Source of the DNA: Lentzea albidocapillata
GTDB taxonomy: Bacteria > Actinomycetota > Actinomycetes > Mycobacteriales > Pseudonocardiaceae
Assembly (NCBI RefSeq): GCF_000719115.1
Contig: NZ_JOEA01000023.1
Location: 62,001 to 126,000, forward strand
Direction of reading: 5' to 3'
Length of the DNA: 64,000 nt
The notes below the pieces were generated by a model. The model saw only the letters and a program-made list of their open reading frames with translations, was not told the DNA's origin and did not search any database. Positions within the stretch are counted from its first letter, which is position 1, and every line of letters starts with the position of its first letter. A program made the position numbers and the translations under genes. This document shows positions 6,679 to 15,272 of this stretch, in pieces.

Positions 6679-8547
6679 TCAGCCGAGTTCGGTCACCAGT
6701 TGCTGCTCCGGGATCGCGAAAGCATCCACCAGTGTTCGGGCGTGAGGGCGGAGGTGCCTGCAAAGTCGGTTGACCTCGGCGACCACGCGCTTGGCCAGTG
6801 GCGGCGTCAGTCGGCCGTGCTCAAGGAACCACGCGCGGTCGGACTCGACCGCCGAGAGCACGTACAGGTCGCACAGGCGCTCGAGAAGATCTCTGGCCGC
6901 CGGATCGGCGCAACGGCGGACAGCGGCTACGAAGGCCTCCAGTACGAGGCGTTCGATATGCACCCGTCCTGCACGCAGAACGTGGTCCTGTGCGTCGTTG
7001 AACACGTCGAACGGGTCCTTGTCCGAAGACGCCGCGGTCCTCAACCGCCGGGCCAGGCCAGCGAGGACGTGTTGCTCGCGATCGGCGAACAGGTCGAGGT
7101 GCCACGTGCGGTCGTGCATCGCGGGGCGCGCGATGATGAGACCCGGCAGTCGTTCCAGTACCGGACTGATCAGCTGTCCGGCGACCAGCCGCGCGGTGGC
7201 CAGGGGGCTGAGATCGGCGAAGTTGTCGCGGTAGTCGGTCAGCAGACCTTTCGCCACCAGTTGCAGCAGTACCGTGTTGTCGCCTTCGAACGTCGTGAAG
7301 ACGTCGGTGTCGGCCTTCAGGCTCGGCAGAAGATTCTCTGCTAGGTATCCGGCGCCGCCACAGGCTTCGCGAGCGGTTTGGATGGTCGCGGTGGCATGCC
7401 AGGTGGCGATGGCCTTGATTCCCGCCGCACGGGACTCCAGCACCCGCTTGTCGCGCTCCCCCGGCTCGGGTGCGGTCTGCGTGTCATGCAGCATCGCGAT
7501 CAGCTCGTTCTGGGCGAAGTGCAGGGCGTAAGTGGTCGCCAACGCGGGCAGGAGCTTGCGTTGATGGGCCAGGTAGTCCAGCAGCGGGATCTCCGCGTCG
7601 CCACCGGGCCGCTGGAACTGGCGGCGGGTCTCCGCGTGCCGGACGGCGAGGGTGAGACTCCGCTGCGTCGCGCTTCCCGCGCTACCCGCCACGCTCACGC
7701 GACCGCGTACCAGTGCACCGAGCATGGTGAAGAACCTGCGGCTGTCGTTCTCGATCAAGCTCGTGTACGTGCCGTCCTCGGACACATCGCCATATCGGTT
7801 GAGCAGTGCCTCACGCGGCACGCGGACGTTCGAGAACCACAGACGCCCGTTGTCCACTCCGTTGAGTCCTGCCTTGCGGCCGCAGTCCCCGATGCGCACT
7901 CCCGGCATCGAGTTGCCTTCATGGTCACGGATCGGGACCATGAACGCGTGGACGCCGTACTGTCGGCCGCGGATGTCAAGCTGTGCGAACACCACCGCAA
8001 TCCGGCCGTCCCTCGCCGCGTTGCCGATGTAGTCCTTGCGTGCCGAGTCATCTGGCGTGTTGAGGATGAAACTTCCGTTGTTGTACCTCGCGGTGGTGCG
8101 CAGGTGCTGCACGTCTGATCCGTGGCCCGACTCCGTCATCGCGAAACACCCAGGCAGTTCCAGCGACATGATGTCGCGCAGGTACCGCTGGTGGTGGCGA
8201 TCGGTACCGAGCATCTGCACGGCACCGCCGAACAGTCCCCACTGGACACCGGCCTTGACCATCAGGGAAAGGTCCCCGTACCCGAGCATCTGGAACGATA
8301 CGACCGCTCCGCGGACATCGCCTTCACCGCCGTAGGCGGGATCGAACCCGAGCGCCGGATAATCCGCCTCGACCAACACGCGCATCCCGTCCCACACCTG
8401 CGCACGATGGGCCTCGGTTGTGAGGTCGTGATGGCGGTCCACGACCCTCGCACCGGTCATCTGTTTCCGCAACCGACTGCGCAACTCACTCCACTGCCCG
8501 TCAAGGACGTCCGTAAGCGCGGAGGCATCCACTTGTGCGGCCATCAT
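6679..8547 (-). CDS. Acyl-CoA dehydrogenase / acyl-CoA oxidase family flavoprotein
   Basis: A 622-aa protein, longer than classical ACADs (about 380 aa) and close to acyl-CoA oxidases and long FadE types. The middle flavin domain has CFAMTESGHGSDVQHLRTTA and GRIAVVFAQLDI; the C-terminal helical domain has RVSVAGSAGSATQRSLTLAVRHAETRRQF and the late TTFEGDNTVLLQLVAKGLL motif typical of ACOX. The last about 170 residues form an extra helical domain. It should oxidise an acyl-CoA to the 2-enoyl-CoA with FAD; electron acceptor (oxygen or ETF) unknown. The gene stands alone, and a regulatory repeat lies about 240 bases upstream on its own strand. Confidence 0.85.
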   Translation of the reverse strand: MMAAQVDASALTDVLDGQWSELRSRLRKQMTGARVVDRHHDLTTEAHRAQVWDGMRVLVEADYPALGFDPAYGGEGDVRGAVVSFQMLGYGDLSLMVKAGVQWGLFGGAVQMLGTDRHHQRYLRDIMSLELPGCFAMTESGHGSDVQHLRTTARYNNGSFILNTPDDSARKDYIGNAARDGRIAVVFAQLDIRGRQYGVHAFMVPIRDHEGNSMPGVRIGDCGRKAGLNGVDNGRLWFSNVRVPREALLNRYGDVSEDGTYTSLIENDSRRFFTMLGALVRGRVSVAGSAGSATQRSLTLAVRHAETRRQFQRPGGDAEIPLLDYLAHQRKLLPALATTYALHFAQNELIAMLHDTQTAPEPGERDKRVLESRAAGIKAIATWHATATIQTAREACGGAGYLAENLLPSLKADTDVFTTFEGDNTVLLQLVAKGLLTDYRDNFADLSPLATARLVAGQLISPVLERLPGLIIARPAMHDRTWHLDLFADREQHVLAGLARRLRTAASSDKDPFDVFNDAQDHVLRAGRVHIERLVLEAFVAAVRRCADPAARDLLERLCDLYVLSAVESDRAWFLEHGRLTPPLAKRVVAEVNRLCRHLRPHARTLVDAFAIPEQQLVTELG

Positions 8548-8904
8548 TCGGAAGCTCCCTCCTCTGCCCGTCTACAGGTTCCACTCACCCTCTCCGGAGT
8601 TCGTCGCGTTCGCCAGTCTTGCCCTCGTCTTCTGTTGTGGACGGTGAGCAGAGGAAGCGTGAGCCGAACATTCCGGCCGGCCACTCGGGCCCGCCCCGCT
8701 GTTCCTGGTCGGCCCGTCGTCCCTCCTCCCGCTGCACAGCCACCTCGGGTCGTCCGGGTGCCCGCCGACGCGGAGCACAAACCAAGGCACAAATGTTGCG
8801 AGAGGAAATTGTTGCGTGGGCGACTGCAAAGCCTGTTTTCAGCGTGACGACCGGGGTACGCACGACACGACCACTCGTCGTGAACCGAACAGCGGGAGCA
8901 GTCG
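8548..8904. other. Divergent intergenic region with regulatory repeat
   Basis: 357 bases between the acyl-CoA dehydrogenase and hemerythrin genes, which point away from each other. I see no credible gene. It holds the 10-mer GCAACATTTG on the minus strand (8799-8790) and, read on the plus strand, two TGTTGC boxes 16 bp apart (8794 and 8810). Both features recur upstream of other genes in the window. Confidence 0.5.
8789..8815 (-). promoter_or_regulatory. Regulatory repeat, copy 1
   Basis: On the minus strand: TTTC-CTCTC-GCAACATTTGT (8808-8789). The 10-mer GCAACATTTG is shared exactly with 24699, 29580 and 34001. On the plus strand the second box TGTTGC at 8810 lies 16 bp from the first, a spacing repeated at 33985-34006. 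Confidence 0.5.
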
Positions 8905-9468
8905 ATGACAGCAGCACCCGAACGACCTGACCTGATCAGCGCGATCATCACGGACCACCGCGAGGTCGAACAGGTCTTCACCGAACTGGCCCACGAGAAC
9001 AACCCGGAGATCCGCAGGCAGCTCACCGACCACGTGATCGCGGAACTTGTCCGCCACTCCGTCGCTGAGGAGCAGTACCTCTACCCCACCGCGCGGGAGG
9101 TGCTGGCCGACGGTGACAAGATCGCCGACCACGAGATCAAAGAACACGCCGAGGCCGAACAGCTCATGAAGCGGCTCGAAGACGTCGACGCCTCTGACCC
9201 CCGGTTCGACCAGCTGCTCTCCGAGCTGATGTCCTCGATCCGACACCACCTGCGGGACGAGGAAGGCGATCTCCTTCCCCGGCTGGCCGAGCACTGCGAC
9301 CAAGCGAAGCTGTGTGATCTGGGCGAGAAGTTCGAGCGTGCCAAGAAGATCGCACCCACCCATCCTCATCCTGCCGCCCCCGACCGCCCGCCGGCCAACA
9401 AGATCCTCGCTCCGGGTGCCGGGTTGATCGACCGCGTGCGTGACGCGTTCGCTGGCCGCAGCACGTAG
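8905..9468 (+). CDS. Hemerythrin HHE-domain protein
   Basis: A 187-aa protein. Residues 7-145 form a four-helix HHE domain with metal-ligand candidates in order: DHREVEQVF, VRHSVAEEQYLYP, DHEIKEHAE, RHHLRDEEGDLLPRL. The C-terminal about 40 residues (PTHPHPAAPDRPP) are a proline-rich tail. Such proteins bind a di-iron centre and are linked to oxygen, NO or peroxide handling in actinobacteria. A GGGAG site precedes ATG 8905, and regulatory repeat copy 1 is about 100 bp upstream. Confidence 0.9.
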   Translation: MTAAPERPDLISAIITDHREVEQVFTELAHENNPEIRRQLTDHVIAELVRHSVAEEQYLYPTAREVLADGDKIADHEIKEHAEAEQLMKRLEDVDASDPRFDQLLSELMSSIRHHLRDEEGDLLPRLAEHCDQAKLCDLGEKFERAKKIAPTHPHPAAPDRPPANKILAPGAGLIDRVRDAFAGRST

Positions 9469-9866
9469 GCGCGAGGAGGGATCTCATGGCAGCGCAGGCA
9501 GGTGAGGCCGCGGAGTAGACCGGCACGTTCCACTGCGTTGGCCGAAGGCGCGCTGGGCTGGTGGTGCTGATCGGCGCGCAGTACGCAGTCGCCTGGACAT
9601 CGGTGCGGTGGCGGCCTCTCCGAGGGGCCGTGAAGTCGACTCCACGCTGTTGGTGTGGCAGGGGCGGGCGCGTGGGCCAGGCGCTGCGTGAACATCGTGT
9701 CAGCCGAGCAGAGGTGCTGCAGGCGGTGCACTCACAGTCTGCACGAAGGCGACTGTTTGCGGCACGCGCCGATCAGCGCAGTGGATGAACGCCGTCACCA
9801 CCGTGTCCAGTGGAAGGTCGACGCACCGATGGTCCTGCTCGGTCAACGGTCTTGCGCCCGAAATTG
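9469..9866. other. Region without a full gene; decayed start at 9486
   Basis: 398 bases. A strong ribosome site (GAGGAGGG) precedes ATG 9486, but the frame closes after ten codons (MAAQAGEAAE, stop 9516-9518), which looks like the start of a destroyed gene. The rest has only shadow frames on both strands. Confidence 0.4.
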
Positions 9867-10481
9867 TCAGTCGCTGACCGGCGTGGTGCTCAACACGATC
9901 AGCCAGTCGTCACCGCGTAGTTCCCCGATCTCCGCGTCCTCGGTCCAGATCCGCTGACCGTCCCGCACGATCGCCAACACCTCGCTGCCACAGTCAAGCG
10001 GCGAGCTGCCGACCTCATACGGCATCGCGGGACGCTCCTCCACCGCCCATTCCAGCTCGGGAAACAGTTCGTACGGAAGGCGTTCAATTTTGAGCGCCCA
10101 CTCGCCGACCCGGTCAGCCACCAGGACGTGGTCAGCACCGAGGAACTCGATGAGCTCGTGCAGTTGCGTGCTGCGGACCAGAGTGGTGATCGTCGCGGTC
10201 TCGTTGAGGCTGCGCACAACCGAGGTGATGCGCAGAGCGAGAGCATCGTCGGCCACCGCGACGACAATGTGATCAGAGGTGTGCGCACCGGCAGACCACA
10301 GCACATCCAGGCGCCAGCCTTCGCCCGCCACGGCGTGCACGCCGTCCACTCCGGCCTGCACGACGCGTTCGGCATCGGAGTCGACGACGGTGAAGTCCGT
10401 GGCGTGACCTCCGGCGAGCAGCGCACTCAGGACGACGCGGCCGCGAGCGCTGTAGCCGATGAGCACGGCATGTGAGCGCAT
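9867..10481 (-). CDS. TrkA-N/RCK-type nucleotide-binding protein
   Basis: A 204-aa protein with a Rossmann start HAVLIGYSARGRVVLSALLAGG, in which the usual GxGxxG is altered to GYSARG, then TDFTVVDSDAERV with the acidic residue after strand 2, and HIVVAVADDALALRITSVVRSLN. The C-terminal about 60 residues resemble a short RCK-C-like module. Such domains regulate K+ channels; here no pore segment (no TVGYG filter or TM helices) is fused or adjacent, so it may act on a channel elsewhere or be the regulatory half of a split gene. Confidence 0.7.
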   Translation of the reverse strand: MRSHAVLIGYSARGRVVLSALLAGGHATDFTVVDSDAERVVQAGVDGVHAVAGEGWRLDVLWSAGAHTSDHIVVAVADDALALRITSVVRSLNETATITTLVRSTQLHELIEFLGADHVLVADRVGEWALKIERLPYELFPELEWAVEERPAMPYEVGSSPLDCGSEVLAIVRDGQRIWTEDAEIGELRGDDWLIVLSTTPVSD

Positions 10482-10657
10482 CCGGACTTTTCCTCATCGT
10501 GCGTGGGCGGGTACCGGCCGCCGATCCTGCCGGCCGGTACCCGGATCTCCCCGTAGCGGATTGGCGCGGACGCTCGCCCCGACCGGTTCGCGTCCGCCGC
10601 CCACAGTCTGCCGGAAGTCCGCAGTGAGCAACCTTGCGAGGCCCTTTCGATGAGATC

Positions 10658-11497
10658 TCATTGCCGTGAAGAACGTGAGCGACCTGGCCGTCCGCTGGTC
10701 CACAAGTAGATTCCGCCGACTACGGCCACCATCACGAGGAATCCGAGCAGTGCATCGGAGCCGTCGTTCTCGTTCTGCTGAGCGATGTTCTGAGTTCTGG
10801 GCACGTTCGGCACGGCTTGGGGCACAGTGGGAACCGGCGTGGGACTCGCAGGTGCTGCCGCAACGGCCGCGAGCGGAATCGCTTCGGTGTCGCTGAAGTC
10901 GACCATGCCGGTCGCTTCGAGGACCTGGATGTGGTCGAGCACCACTTCCATGCAACGCTTCGCGAAGTCGCGGATGAGCGTGTTGCGGGTACCGGTGCGA
11001 ACGACCGCCAGGAACTTGTAGACACCACCGTGCGCCGCGCGAAGGCGGTTGGCGAAGATGCGGTCGAACTCGGCGCTGCCGGCGGGGGCGTTGGTCATTT
11101 CGGCGATCCAGCCCTGCTGGTCGGCGTTGGCCTCGCTGGGCAGCGGGACGTTCAGCGTGCGGCCTAGCTCGATGACCTTGGCGTCAAGCTCGGCGTGCCC
11201 GTCGATCAGATGCCGGCCCGCTTCCTTCACCAGCGGGTTCGCGGACTTGTTCAGCCCCAGTCGTCCTGCAGGTCCCTCCCACAGTCCGGCGAGCCGGACC
11301 TTGACGAGCATGTCTTTGCCTGCGGGTCCCATCGGGCCGAACTGGGTCTGTGTGTAGTCCGGGCCGAAGCCGGGCTGTGCCGATGCCTGCGGAACCGCGA
11401 GCGAACAGATGACCGCGAGCGCCGTCACCACCTGGGCGAGACGTGTGAGCACCGTGGATCTCCCTCCGCGCACAGCGGCGATCGTGTGTACTGACAC
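10658..11497 (-). CDS. Secreted DUF4142-type (ferritin-like) protein with C-terminal membrane anchor
   Basis: A 279-aa protein. An N-terminal signal peptide (residues about 16-41, VVTALAVICSLAVPQASA) is followed by a helical DUF4142-like domain (about 55-200: DMLVKVRLAGLWEGPAGRLGL, KEAGRHLIDGHAELDAKVIEL, FANRLRAAHGGVYKFLAVVRTGTRN). A Pro/Thr-rich linker follows, then one C-terminal TM helix (LLGFLVMVAVVGGIYLW). It would sit outside the cell, tethered at the C-terminus. DUF4142 proteins have a ferritin-like helical fold but no settled activity. The 13-bp palindrome at 11532-11544 lies 35 bases upstream of its start. Confidence 0.8.
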   Translation of the reverse strand: MSVHTIAAVRGGRSTVLTRLAQVVTALAVICSLAVPQASAQPGFGPDYTQTQFGPMGPAGKDMLVKVRLAGLWEGPAGRLGLNKSANPLVKEAGRHLIDGHAELDAKVIELGRTLNVPLPSEANADQQGWIAEMTNAPAGSAEFDRIFANRLRAAHGGVYKFLAVVRTGTRNTLIRDFAKRCMEVVLDHIQVLEATGMVDFSDTEAIPLAAVAAAPASPTPVPTVPQAVPNVPRTQNIAQQNENDGSDALLGFLVMVAVVGGIYLWTSGRPGRSRSSRQ

Positions 11498-11531
11498 GGA
11501 GGGATACGGATGATTCGGACCGTTGCGATTA

Positions 11532-11544
11532 TTGCACTGTGCAA
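11532..11544. promoter_or_regulatory. TTGC-N5-GCAA palindrome upstream of the DUF4142 gene
   Basis: TTGCAC-T-GTGCAA, a perfect 6-bp-arm palindrome. Reading rightward it continues CAGTTATCTATT, close to the sequence after the copies at 15867 and 34001. It overlaps the promoter region of the minus-strand DUF4142 gene. Confidence 0.5.
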
Positions 11545-11551
11545 CAGTTAT

Positions 11552-11743
11552 CTATTCGTTATCGGCGCAGACCGTGCAGTAGTGCGGCCCTAGCGCTCGG
11601 TCGGAACCGGTCCAGCCGGCGATGTCAGCCTGTAGCCAGAGCAGGTCCCACGCGATCGGGCCGGTACTGGTCGTCCGGCGAGACCGGCCGCAACCGTCGC
11701 ACACGAGAATCGTTCCCGTGATGCCGTCGTCGGTGGTCGGCAT
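11552..11743 (-). CDS. Small zinc-ribbon protein
   Basis: A 63-aa protein from ATG 11743. It carries ILVCDGCGRSRR near the start and GPHYCTVCADNE at the end, two CxxC pairs forming a zinc ribbon, separated by LLWLQADIAGWTGSDRA. Small proteins of this design are widespread in Pseudonocardiales and Streptomyces with unknown role. The frame is open further upstream to 11851, but the ATG at 11743 best fits the family length. Confidence 0.6.
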   Translation of the reverse strand: MPTTDDGITGTILVCDGCGRSRRTTSTGPIAWDLLWLQADIAGWTGSDRALGPHYCTVCADNE

Positions 11744-12001
11744 GCCCGTCACGGCTGGCGATGACCTTTCGTCGTTCCGCGGCAAGCGTCGGCCGTGTAC
11801 AACGACCGACGCCTGGCCTTCCCCGGAAAGCGCGCGCAGGCACGCGCCCACTACGGGCGTTCACCCGCGGCGGCAAGCATGCCTGAACCATGCACTGCGC
11901 AACCTTACGAACTCCTTCCGAAGGCGCGCATTCCGTCGAAGTGCGGTCAACATGGAATCGTGATAGAAGCAGCACTGGAAACCAACGAGGAAAAGCGGGA
12001 C

Positions 12002-12682
12002 ATGGATTTCTCCGTGCTGCTCGTGGACGACGACGAGCGCATCCGCCAGGCACTGGGCCTCGCCCTCGCCGACGAGGGCTTCGAAGTCGACGAGGCCGTC
12101 TCCGGCGAGGACGCGCTGAACCTGCTCGACGACAATTCGTTCGACGTCGTACTACTCGATCTCATGCTGCCTGGTGTGGACGGGCTGCAGGTGTGCAGGA
12201 GACTACGTGCGCAAGGAGACCTGCCGATCATCATCGTCACCGCGCGCACGGACACACCTGATGTCATCGCCGGATTGGAAGCCGGCGCCGACGACTATGT
12301 GACCAAACCGCTGGTCGCAAGTGAGCTGGCCGCACGCATCCGCGCTCTGCTGCGGCGGCGAGGCCCCAGGCAGAACGTCTCGTACCGCGTGGAGGACCTG
12401 GAGATCTGGCCGGACGAAGGCGTCGTTCAACGCTGTGGCGAGGAGATCCGCCTCACCCGCACCGAGTTCCGCCTGCTCGCCGAACTGGCCGCGGCGGGCG
12501 GGCGGATCGTGACCAGGGAGCAACTGCTGCAGCGGGTGTGGGGCTATGACTACTACGGCGACACCCGTCTGCTCGACGTGCACATCCGCCGGCTCCGCAC
12601 CAAGGTCGAGCACAATCCCGAGGAACCCGTGTTCGTGCTGACCGTGCGCGGCTCCGGCTACAAGTTCGGTCCGCCGAGGTGA
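12002..12682 (+). CDS. OmpR/PhoB-family response regulator
   Basis: A 226-aa two-domain regulator. The receiver domain (1-115) has the acidic pair DDDE at 9-12, phospho-acceptor D53 in VVLLDLMLPG, T80 and K102 (VTKPL). The winged-helix domain (about 130-224) has EIRLTRTEFRLLAELAAAGG and LLDVHIRRLRTKVE, then the terminal VRGSGYKFG. Start ATG 12002 follows GAGGAAAAGCGGGAC. It overlaps the kinase gene by 4 bases. The pair resembles MtrAB/TcrA-type systems. It is a candidate to bind the repeated motifs of this region (inference). Confidence 0.9.
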   Translation: MDFSVLLVDDDERIRQALGLALADEGFEVDEAVSGEDALNLLDDNSFDVVLLDLMLPGVDGLQVCRRLRAQGDLPIIIVTARTDTPDVIAGLEAGADDYVTKPLVASELAARIRALLRRRGPRQNVSYRVEDLEIWPDEGVVQRCGEEIRLTRTEFRLLAELAAAGGRIVTREQLLQRVWGYDYYGDTRLLDVHIRRLRTKVEHNPEEPVFVLTVRGSGYKFGPPR

Positions 12683-14046
12683 TGGTCCGCCGACCTTCGC
12701 TGCGCTGGCGGGTCGCCGCCGCGCTTGGCCTCGGCTCCTTGCTGGTCACCAGTCTTCTGGCCGTGGCCACCTGGAATCTTGCGTCGGACTACATGTTGCG
12801 GCAGCGCGTGCAGGCCACGACGCGCCAGGCGGAGGTCAACCTCCGCCTGGTGGAGGAGGCCGTCCGCACGAACTCGGACGGGCTGACCGAGCTGTTGACC
12901 GGGCTCACCACCAATCCGGACTCCACGATCATGCTGTTCCGCGCGGACGAGGTACTGACCAGCGGGCGGCAGGTCGACCCCGCCGTGGTACCCGACGACC
13001 TGATAGCGATGGCTCGCGAAGGGACTCCGGCCAGGCAACGCCTGCGAGCTGACGGAATCCCGGTGATTGCGGTGGCCCAGTCGCTGGCCGACGAGCAGGG
13101 GGTTTACGTCGAGCTCTTCCAGCTCGTCCAGCTGGACCGCACGTTCCGGTTCCTCAGTGGCCTGCTGATCGCTGGAACGGTGCTCAGCGGGCTCATCGGC
13201 GTGGGACTCGGTTCTTGGGCCAGCAGACGCGCGCTGAGGCCGCTGACCGAGTTGACCGCCGCGGCGTCGCGCATCGCGGGCGGTGATCTGAAAGCACGGC
13301 TGCCGGACCAGGCCGACCCGGACCTCGCACCGCTGGCGAGCACGTTCAACTCCACGGCCGACGCGCTGGAGCAACGCGTGCTGCGCGACGCAAGGTTCGC
13401 CGGCGACGTCAGCCATGAGCTCAGGTCACCGCTCACGACGATGGTCAACGCGGCAGCGGTGCTGCGGCGCAGGCAGGCGGAGCTGCCCGGCACCACTGGG
13501 AAGGCGCTCGGCCTGCTCACGTCCGAGGTGGACAGGTTCGCGCGCATGGTGGTCGACCTGATGGAGATCAGCCGCGCCGACCAGGAAGCGGATCGGGACG
13601 ACTTCGAGCCGCTCGACGTCGGCGGGCTCGTCCGTGGTGCAGCAGGCCTGCGGCTGAGTCCTGATGTGGAAATCGTGGTGGAGCAGCCGGCCCCACTAGT
13701 GCTCGGAGACAGGCGCAGGCTCGACCGGGTGATCGGCAATCTGATCGAGAACGCCAAGCAACACGCGGGAGGCGCCGTCCGGCTCGCCGTGCTCCACCAC
13801 CACGGGAAGATCCGGCTGGAGATCGACGACACCGGTCCGGGTGTGCCGAGCGATATGCGGACGCAGGTGTTCGAACGCTTCACCCGCGGTGCCAGGGCGG
13901 GCAGTCGCGGCGCCGACACCGGCAGCGGACTCGGCCTGGCGCTAGTCGCAGAGCACGTTCGCCGCCACCACGGCCGGGTGTGGGTCGAGGACCGGCCCGG
14001 CGGCGGAGCGCGGTTCGTCGTGGAACTCCCGGAGGCTGTCGTATGA
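12679..14046 (+). CDS. Sensor histidine kinase (MtrB-like)
   Basis: A 455-aa membrane kinase. TM1 is at about 10-32; an extracytoplasmic domain of about 120 residues follows; TM2 is at about 157-178; HAMP about 180-235 (RRALRPLTELTAAASRIAGG). The dimerisation helix has the phospho-acceptor in SHELRSPLTT (His about 246). The ATPase domain has N-box NLIENAKQHAGG (about 353), G1 DDTGPGVP (about 383) and G2 GSGLGLALV (about 414). Start GTG 12679 overlaps the regulator stop (GTGATG). Its partner is the upstream regulator; the downstream lipoprotein gene overlaps it by 4 bases. Confidence 0.92.
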   Translation: MMVRRPSLRWRVAAALGLGSLLVTSLLAVATWNLASDYMLRQRVQATTRQAEVNLRLVEEAVRTNSDGLTELLTGLTTNPDSTIMLFRADEVLTSGRQVDPAVVPDDLIAMAREGTPARQRLRADGIPVIAVAQSLADEQGVYVELFQLVQLDRTFRFLSGLLIAGTVLSGLIGVGLGSWASRRALRPLTELTAAASRIAGGDLKARLPDQADPDLAPLASTFNSTADALEQRVLRDARFAGDVSHELRSPLTTMVNAAAVLRRRQAELPGTTGKALGLLTSEVDRFARMVVDLMEISRADQEADRDDFEPLDVGGLVRGAAGLRLSPDVEIVVEQPAPLVLGDRRRLDRVIGNLIENAKQHAGGAVRLAVLHHHGKIRLEIDDTGPGVPSDMRTQVFERFTRGARAGSRGADTGSGLGLALVAEHVRRHHGRVWVEDRPGGGARFVVELPEAVV

Positions 14047-14255
14047 GAACCGTCGTCGCCGTCATCGTGTGTGTGCTGGCCACCGGGTGCGGCGTGTCCA
14101 CCCAGGATGAACCGGAACCCCTTGGTACACCGACGATATCGGGTGAGGCACCAACTCCCGTAGTGACGCAGCGCTCCCACTCGACTCCGGCGTCAAGCTC
14201 GAGCACCACCGCGACGTCAACGGCAGCGACGCCCACCCCAGCGAGCGATCGTTAG
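14043..14255 (+). CDS. Small lipoprotein in the two-component operon
   Basis: A 70-aa protein from ATG 14043, overlapping the kinase stop as ATGA. A short signal peptide (MRTVVAVIVCVLATGC) ends in a lipobox LATGC; the rest is a Ser/Thr/Pro-rich extracellular tail (STPASSSSTTATSTAATPTP) without a folded domain. The position, regulator-kinase-lipoprotein, mirrors mtrA-mtrB-lpqB, but this protein is far shorter than LpqB (about 580 aa) and shows no similarity to it. It may modulate the sensor or be the stub of a larger gene. Confidence 0.65.
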   Translation: MRTVVAVIVCVLATGCGVSTQDEPEPLGTPTISGEAPTPVVTQRSHSTPASSSSTTATSTAATPTPASDR

Positions 14256-14322
14256 CGACTCGTCAGGTTCACTCATCGATGAATTCGGACAGGATGGAAG
14301 GATCCGCCGGAAGGACGTCGTC

Positions 14323-14742
14323 TTGACCCGAAGCCGTTCCATTCCCGCCGACGCGGAGGCCGTCTTCGACGTCGTCTCCGACTTCGACAACATGACCACC
14401 TGGCTGCCCGACTCCATCGAGATCGAGCTGTCCGGCCCCAACCTCATCCGCCTGTGGCTTCCAGGTCTTCACGCCGACGTGGACGTCGAGCGCCAAGTCG
14501 CCATCGACTGGGATCGGCTCCACATCACGTGGGGCAGCGAAACCACGGCCTCCTGCAGCGGGACGCTGCAGGTCCTGCGGCTCACCGCCGATCGCAGCAC
14601 GGTCTGTGTGCGGCTCACCGGTCCGCCCGCAGCATCTCCGAGCACGGTCGAGGCCTGGATCGAGGCAGCGCTAGACGCGCTGGAATCGGTCGTTGCCACC
14701 GAATGCCGCACCAAACAGGCCGTGCACCAACCCGTCCGGTGA
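14323..14742 (+). CDS. SRPBCC-fold protein (polyketide cyclase/dehydrase-like)
   Basis: A 139-aa protein starting at TTG 14323 after GGAAGGACG. TRSRSIPADAEAVFDVVSDFDNMTTWLPDSIEIE is the classic opening of a START/SRPBCC helix-grip protein (strand, AxxVF.vvsD...WLP), and the C-terminal helix is SPSTVEAWIEAALDALESVVATE. Such proteins bind small hydrophobic ligands. It stands alone between the two-component operon and a MarR remnant. Confidence 0.75.
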   Translation: MTRSRSIPADAEAVFDVVSDFDNMTTWLPDSIEIELSGPNLIRLWLPGLHADVDVERQVAIDWDRLHITWGSETTASCSGTLQVLRLTADRSTVCVRLTGPPAASPSTVEAWIEAALDALESVVATECRTKQAVHQPVR

Positions 14743-14773
14743 TCAGACGCCGTAGTTGTCGTACAACAGTCGT

Positions 14774-14869
14774 ATGAGCCGGTCCAAAGTCGGCACGAAC
14801 GACGTCGACGCGCTCGCCGACGCAGGCGGCGAACCTGCGGTCACCTCAGGTGACCTCGGCTGGATCTGA
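14774..14869 (+). pseudogene. MarR regulator remnant with large internal deletion (31 codons)
   Basis: The ORF reads MSRSKVGTNDVDALADA then GGEPAVTSGDLGWI. The first part matches the N-terminus (MTRSKVDITSVDALADA) and the second the C-terminus (GGEPAVNGSDLGWI) of the intact MarR protein at 25531-26013; the about 125 residues between, with the whole DNA-binding domain, are missing in frame. The upstream context TACAAC(A/T)GT before ATG is also shared. So a second marR copy once lay here and lost its core. Confidence 0.85.
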
Positions 14870-14873
14870 CCAC

Positions 14874-15272
14874 TCAGCCGAGCCACTTCCCGGCATCGAT
14901 CGCGACCACGAGTGATATCAGCGCAATTGCTGCTCCGACGACGATCTGGTTCAGATGCACCACCGGGCTGCCGTCGGCGCGCAGGAGAATCCCTTCCGCG
15001 ACGAGCGCCGCCGCAAGACAGATGTTGGCCGTGCGCAGCCATGGAACGTCCAATGGCGCCAACGCGCGCAGCATTCCCGCCAGCATGATCACCACAGCGA
15101 GCACCAGCGCAAGCCAGTAGGGCCGGAAAAGATGCTGTGCGGCTTGGAAATCCAGGAGCAGAGGAGCCGCGACCAACCATACACCCGCGAGAAAGGTGAG
15201 GGTTCCGGTTCTCGCTTCCGATCGTCGGCGCTGTTCTTCACGCACACGGCAATCATTGCGGCGCGCAATCAA
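14874..15272 (-). CDS. SPW-repeat-like membrane protein
   Basis: A 132-aa protein with four predicted TM helices (about 24-40, 50-70, 78-95, 107-127). TGTLTFLAGVWLVAAPLLLDF and LAPLDVPWLRTANICLAAAL match the SPW-repeat pattern of a Trp after a short Pro loop between paired helices. Function unknown; these proteins are in the inner membrane and often cluster, as here. The ORF begins at ATG 15272, but the TTGC-N5-GCAA palindrome covers its first codons, so the true start may be the GTG a few codons in (VREEQRRR). Confidence 0.65.
   Translation of the reverse strand: MIARRNDCRVREEQRRRSEARTGTLTFLAGVWLVAAPLLLDFQAAQHLFRPYWLALVLAVVIMLAGMLRALAPLDVPWLRTANICLAAALVAEGILLRADGSPVVHLNQIVVGAAIALISLVVAIDAGKWLG
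15256..15268. promoter_or_regulatory. TTGC-N5-GCAA palindrome at the start of the SPW-like gene
   Basis: TTGC-GGCGC-GCAA, part of the palindrome ATTGCG-GCG-CGCAAT (15255-15269). Same 13-bp layout as 11532, 15867 and 35715. Confidence 0.45.

Noticed and set aside
11795..12001. N-terminal extension of the response regulator
   Set aside because: Receiver domains start within a few residues of the acidic DDDE; ATG 12002 has a ribosome site and the upstream 69 codons show no domain.
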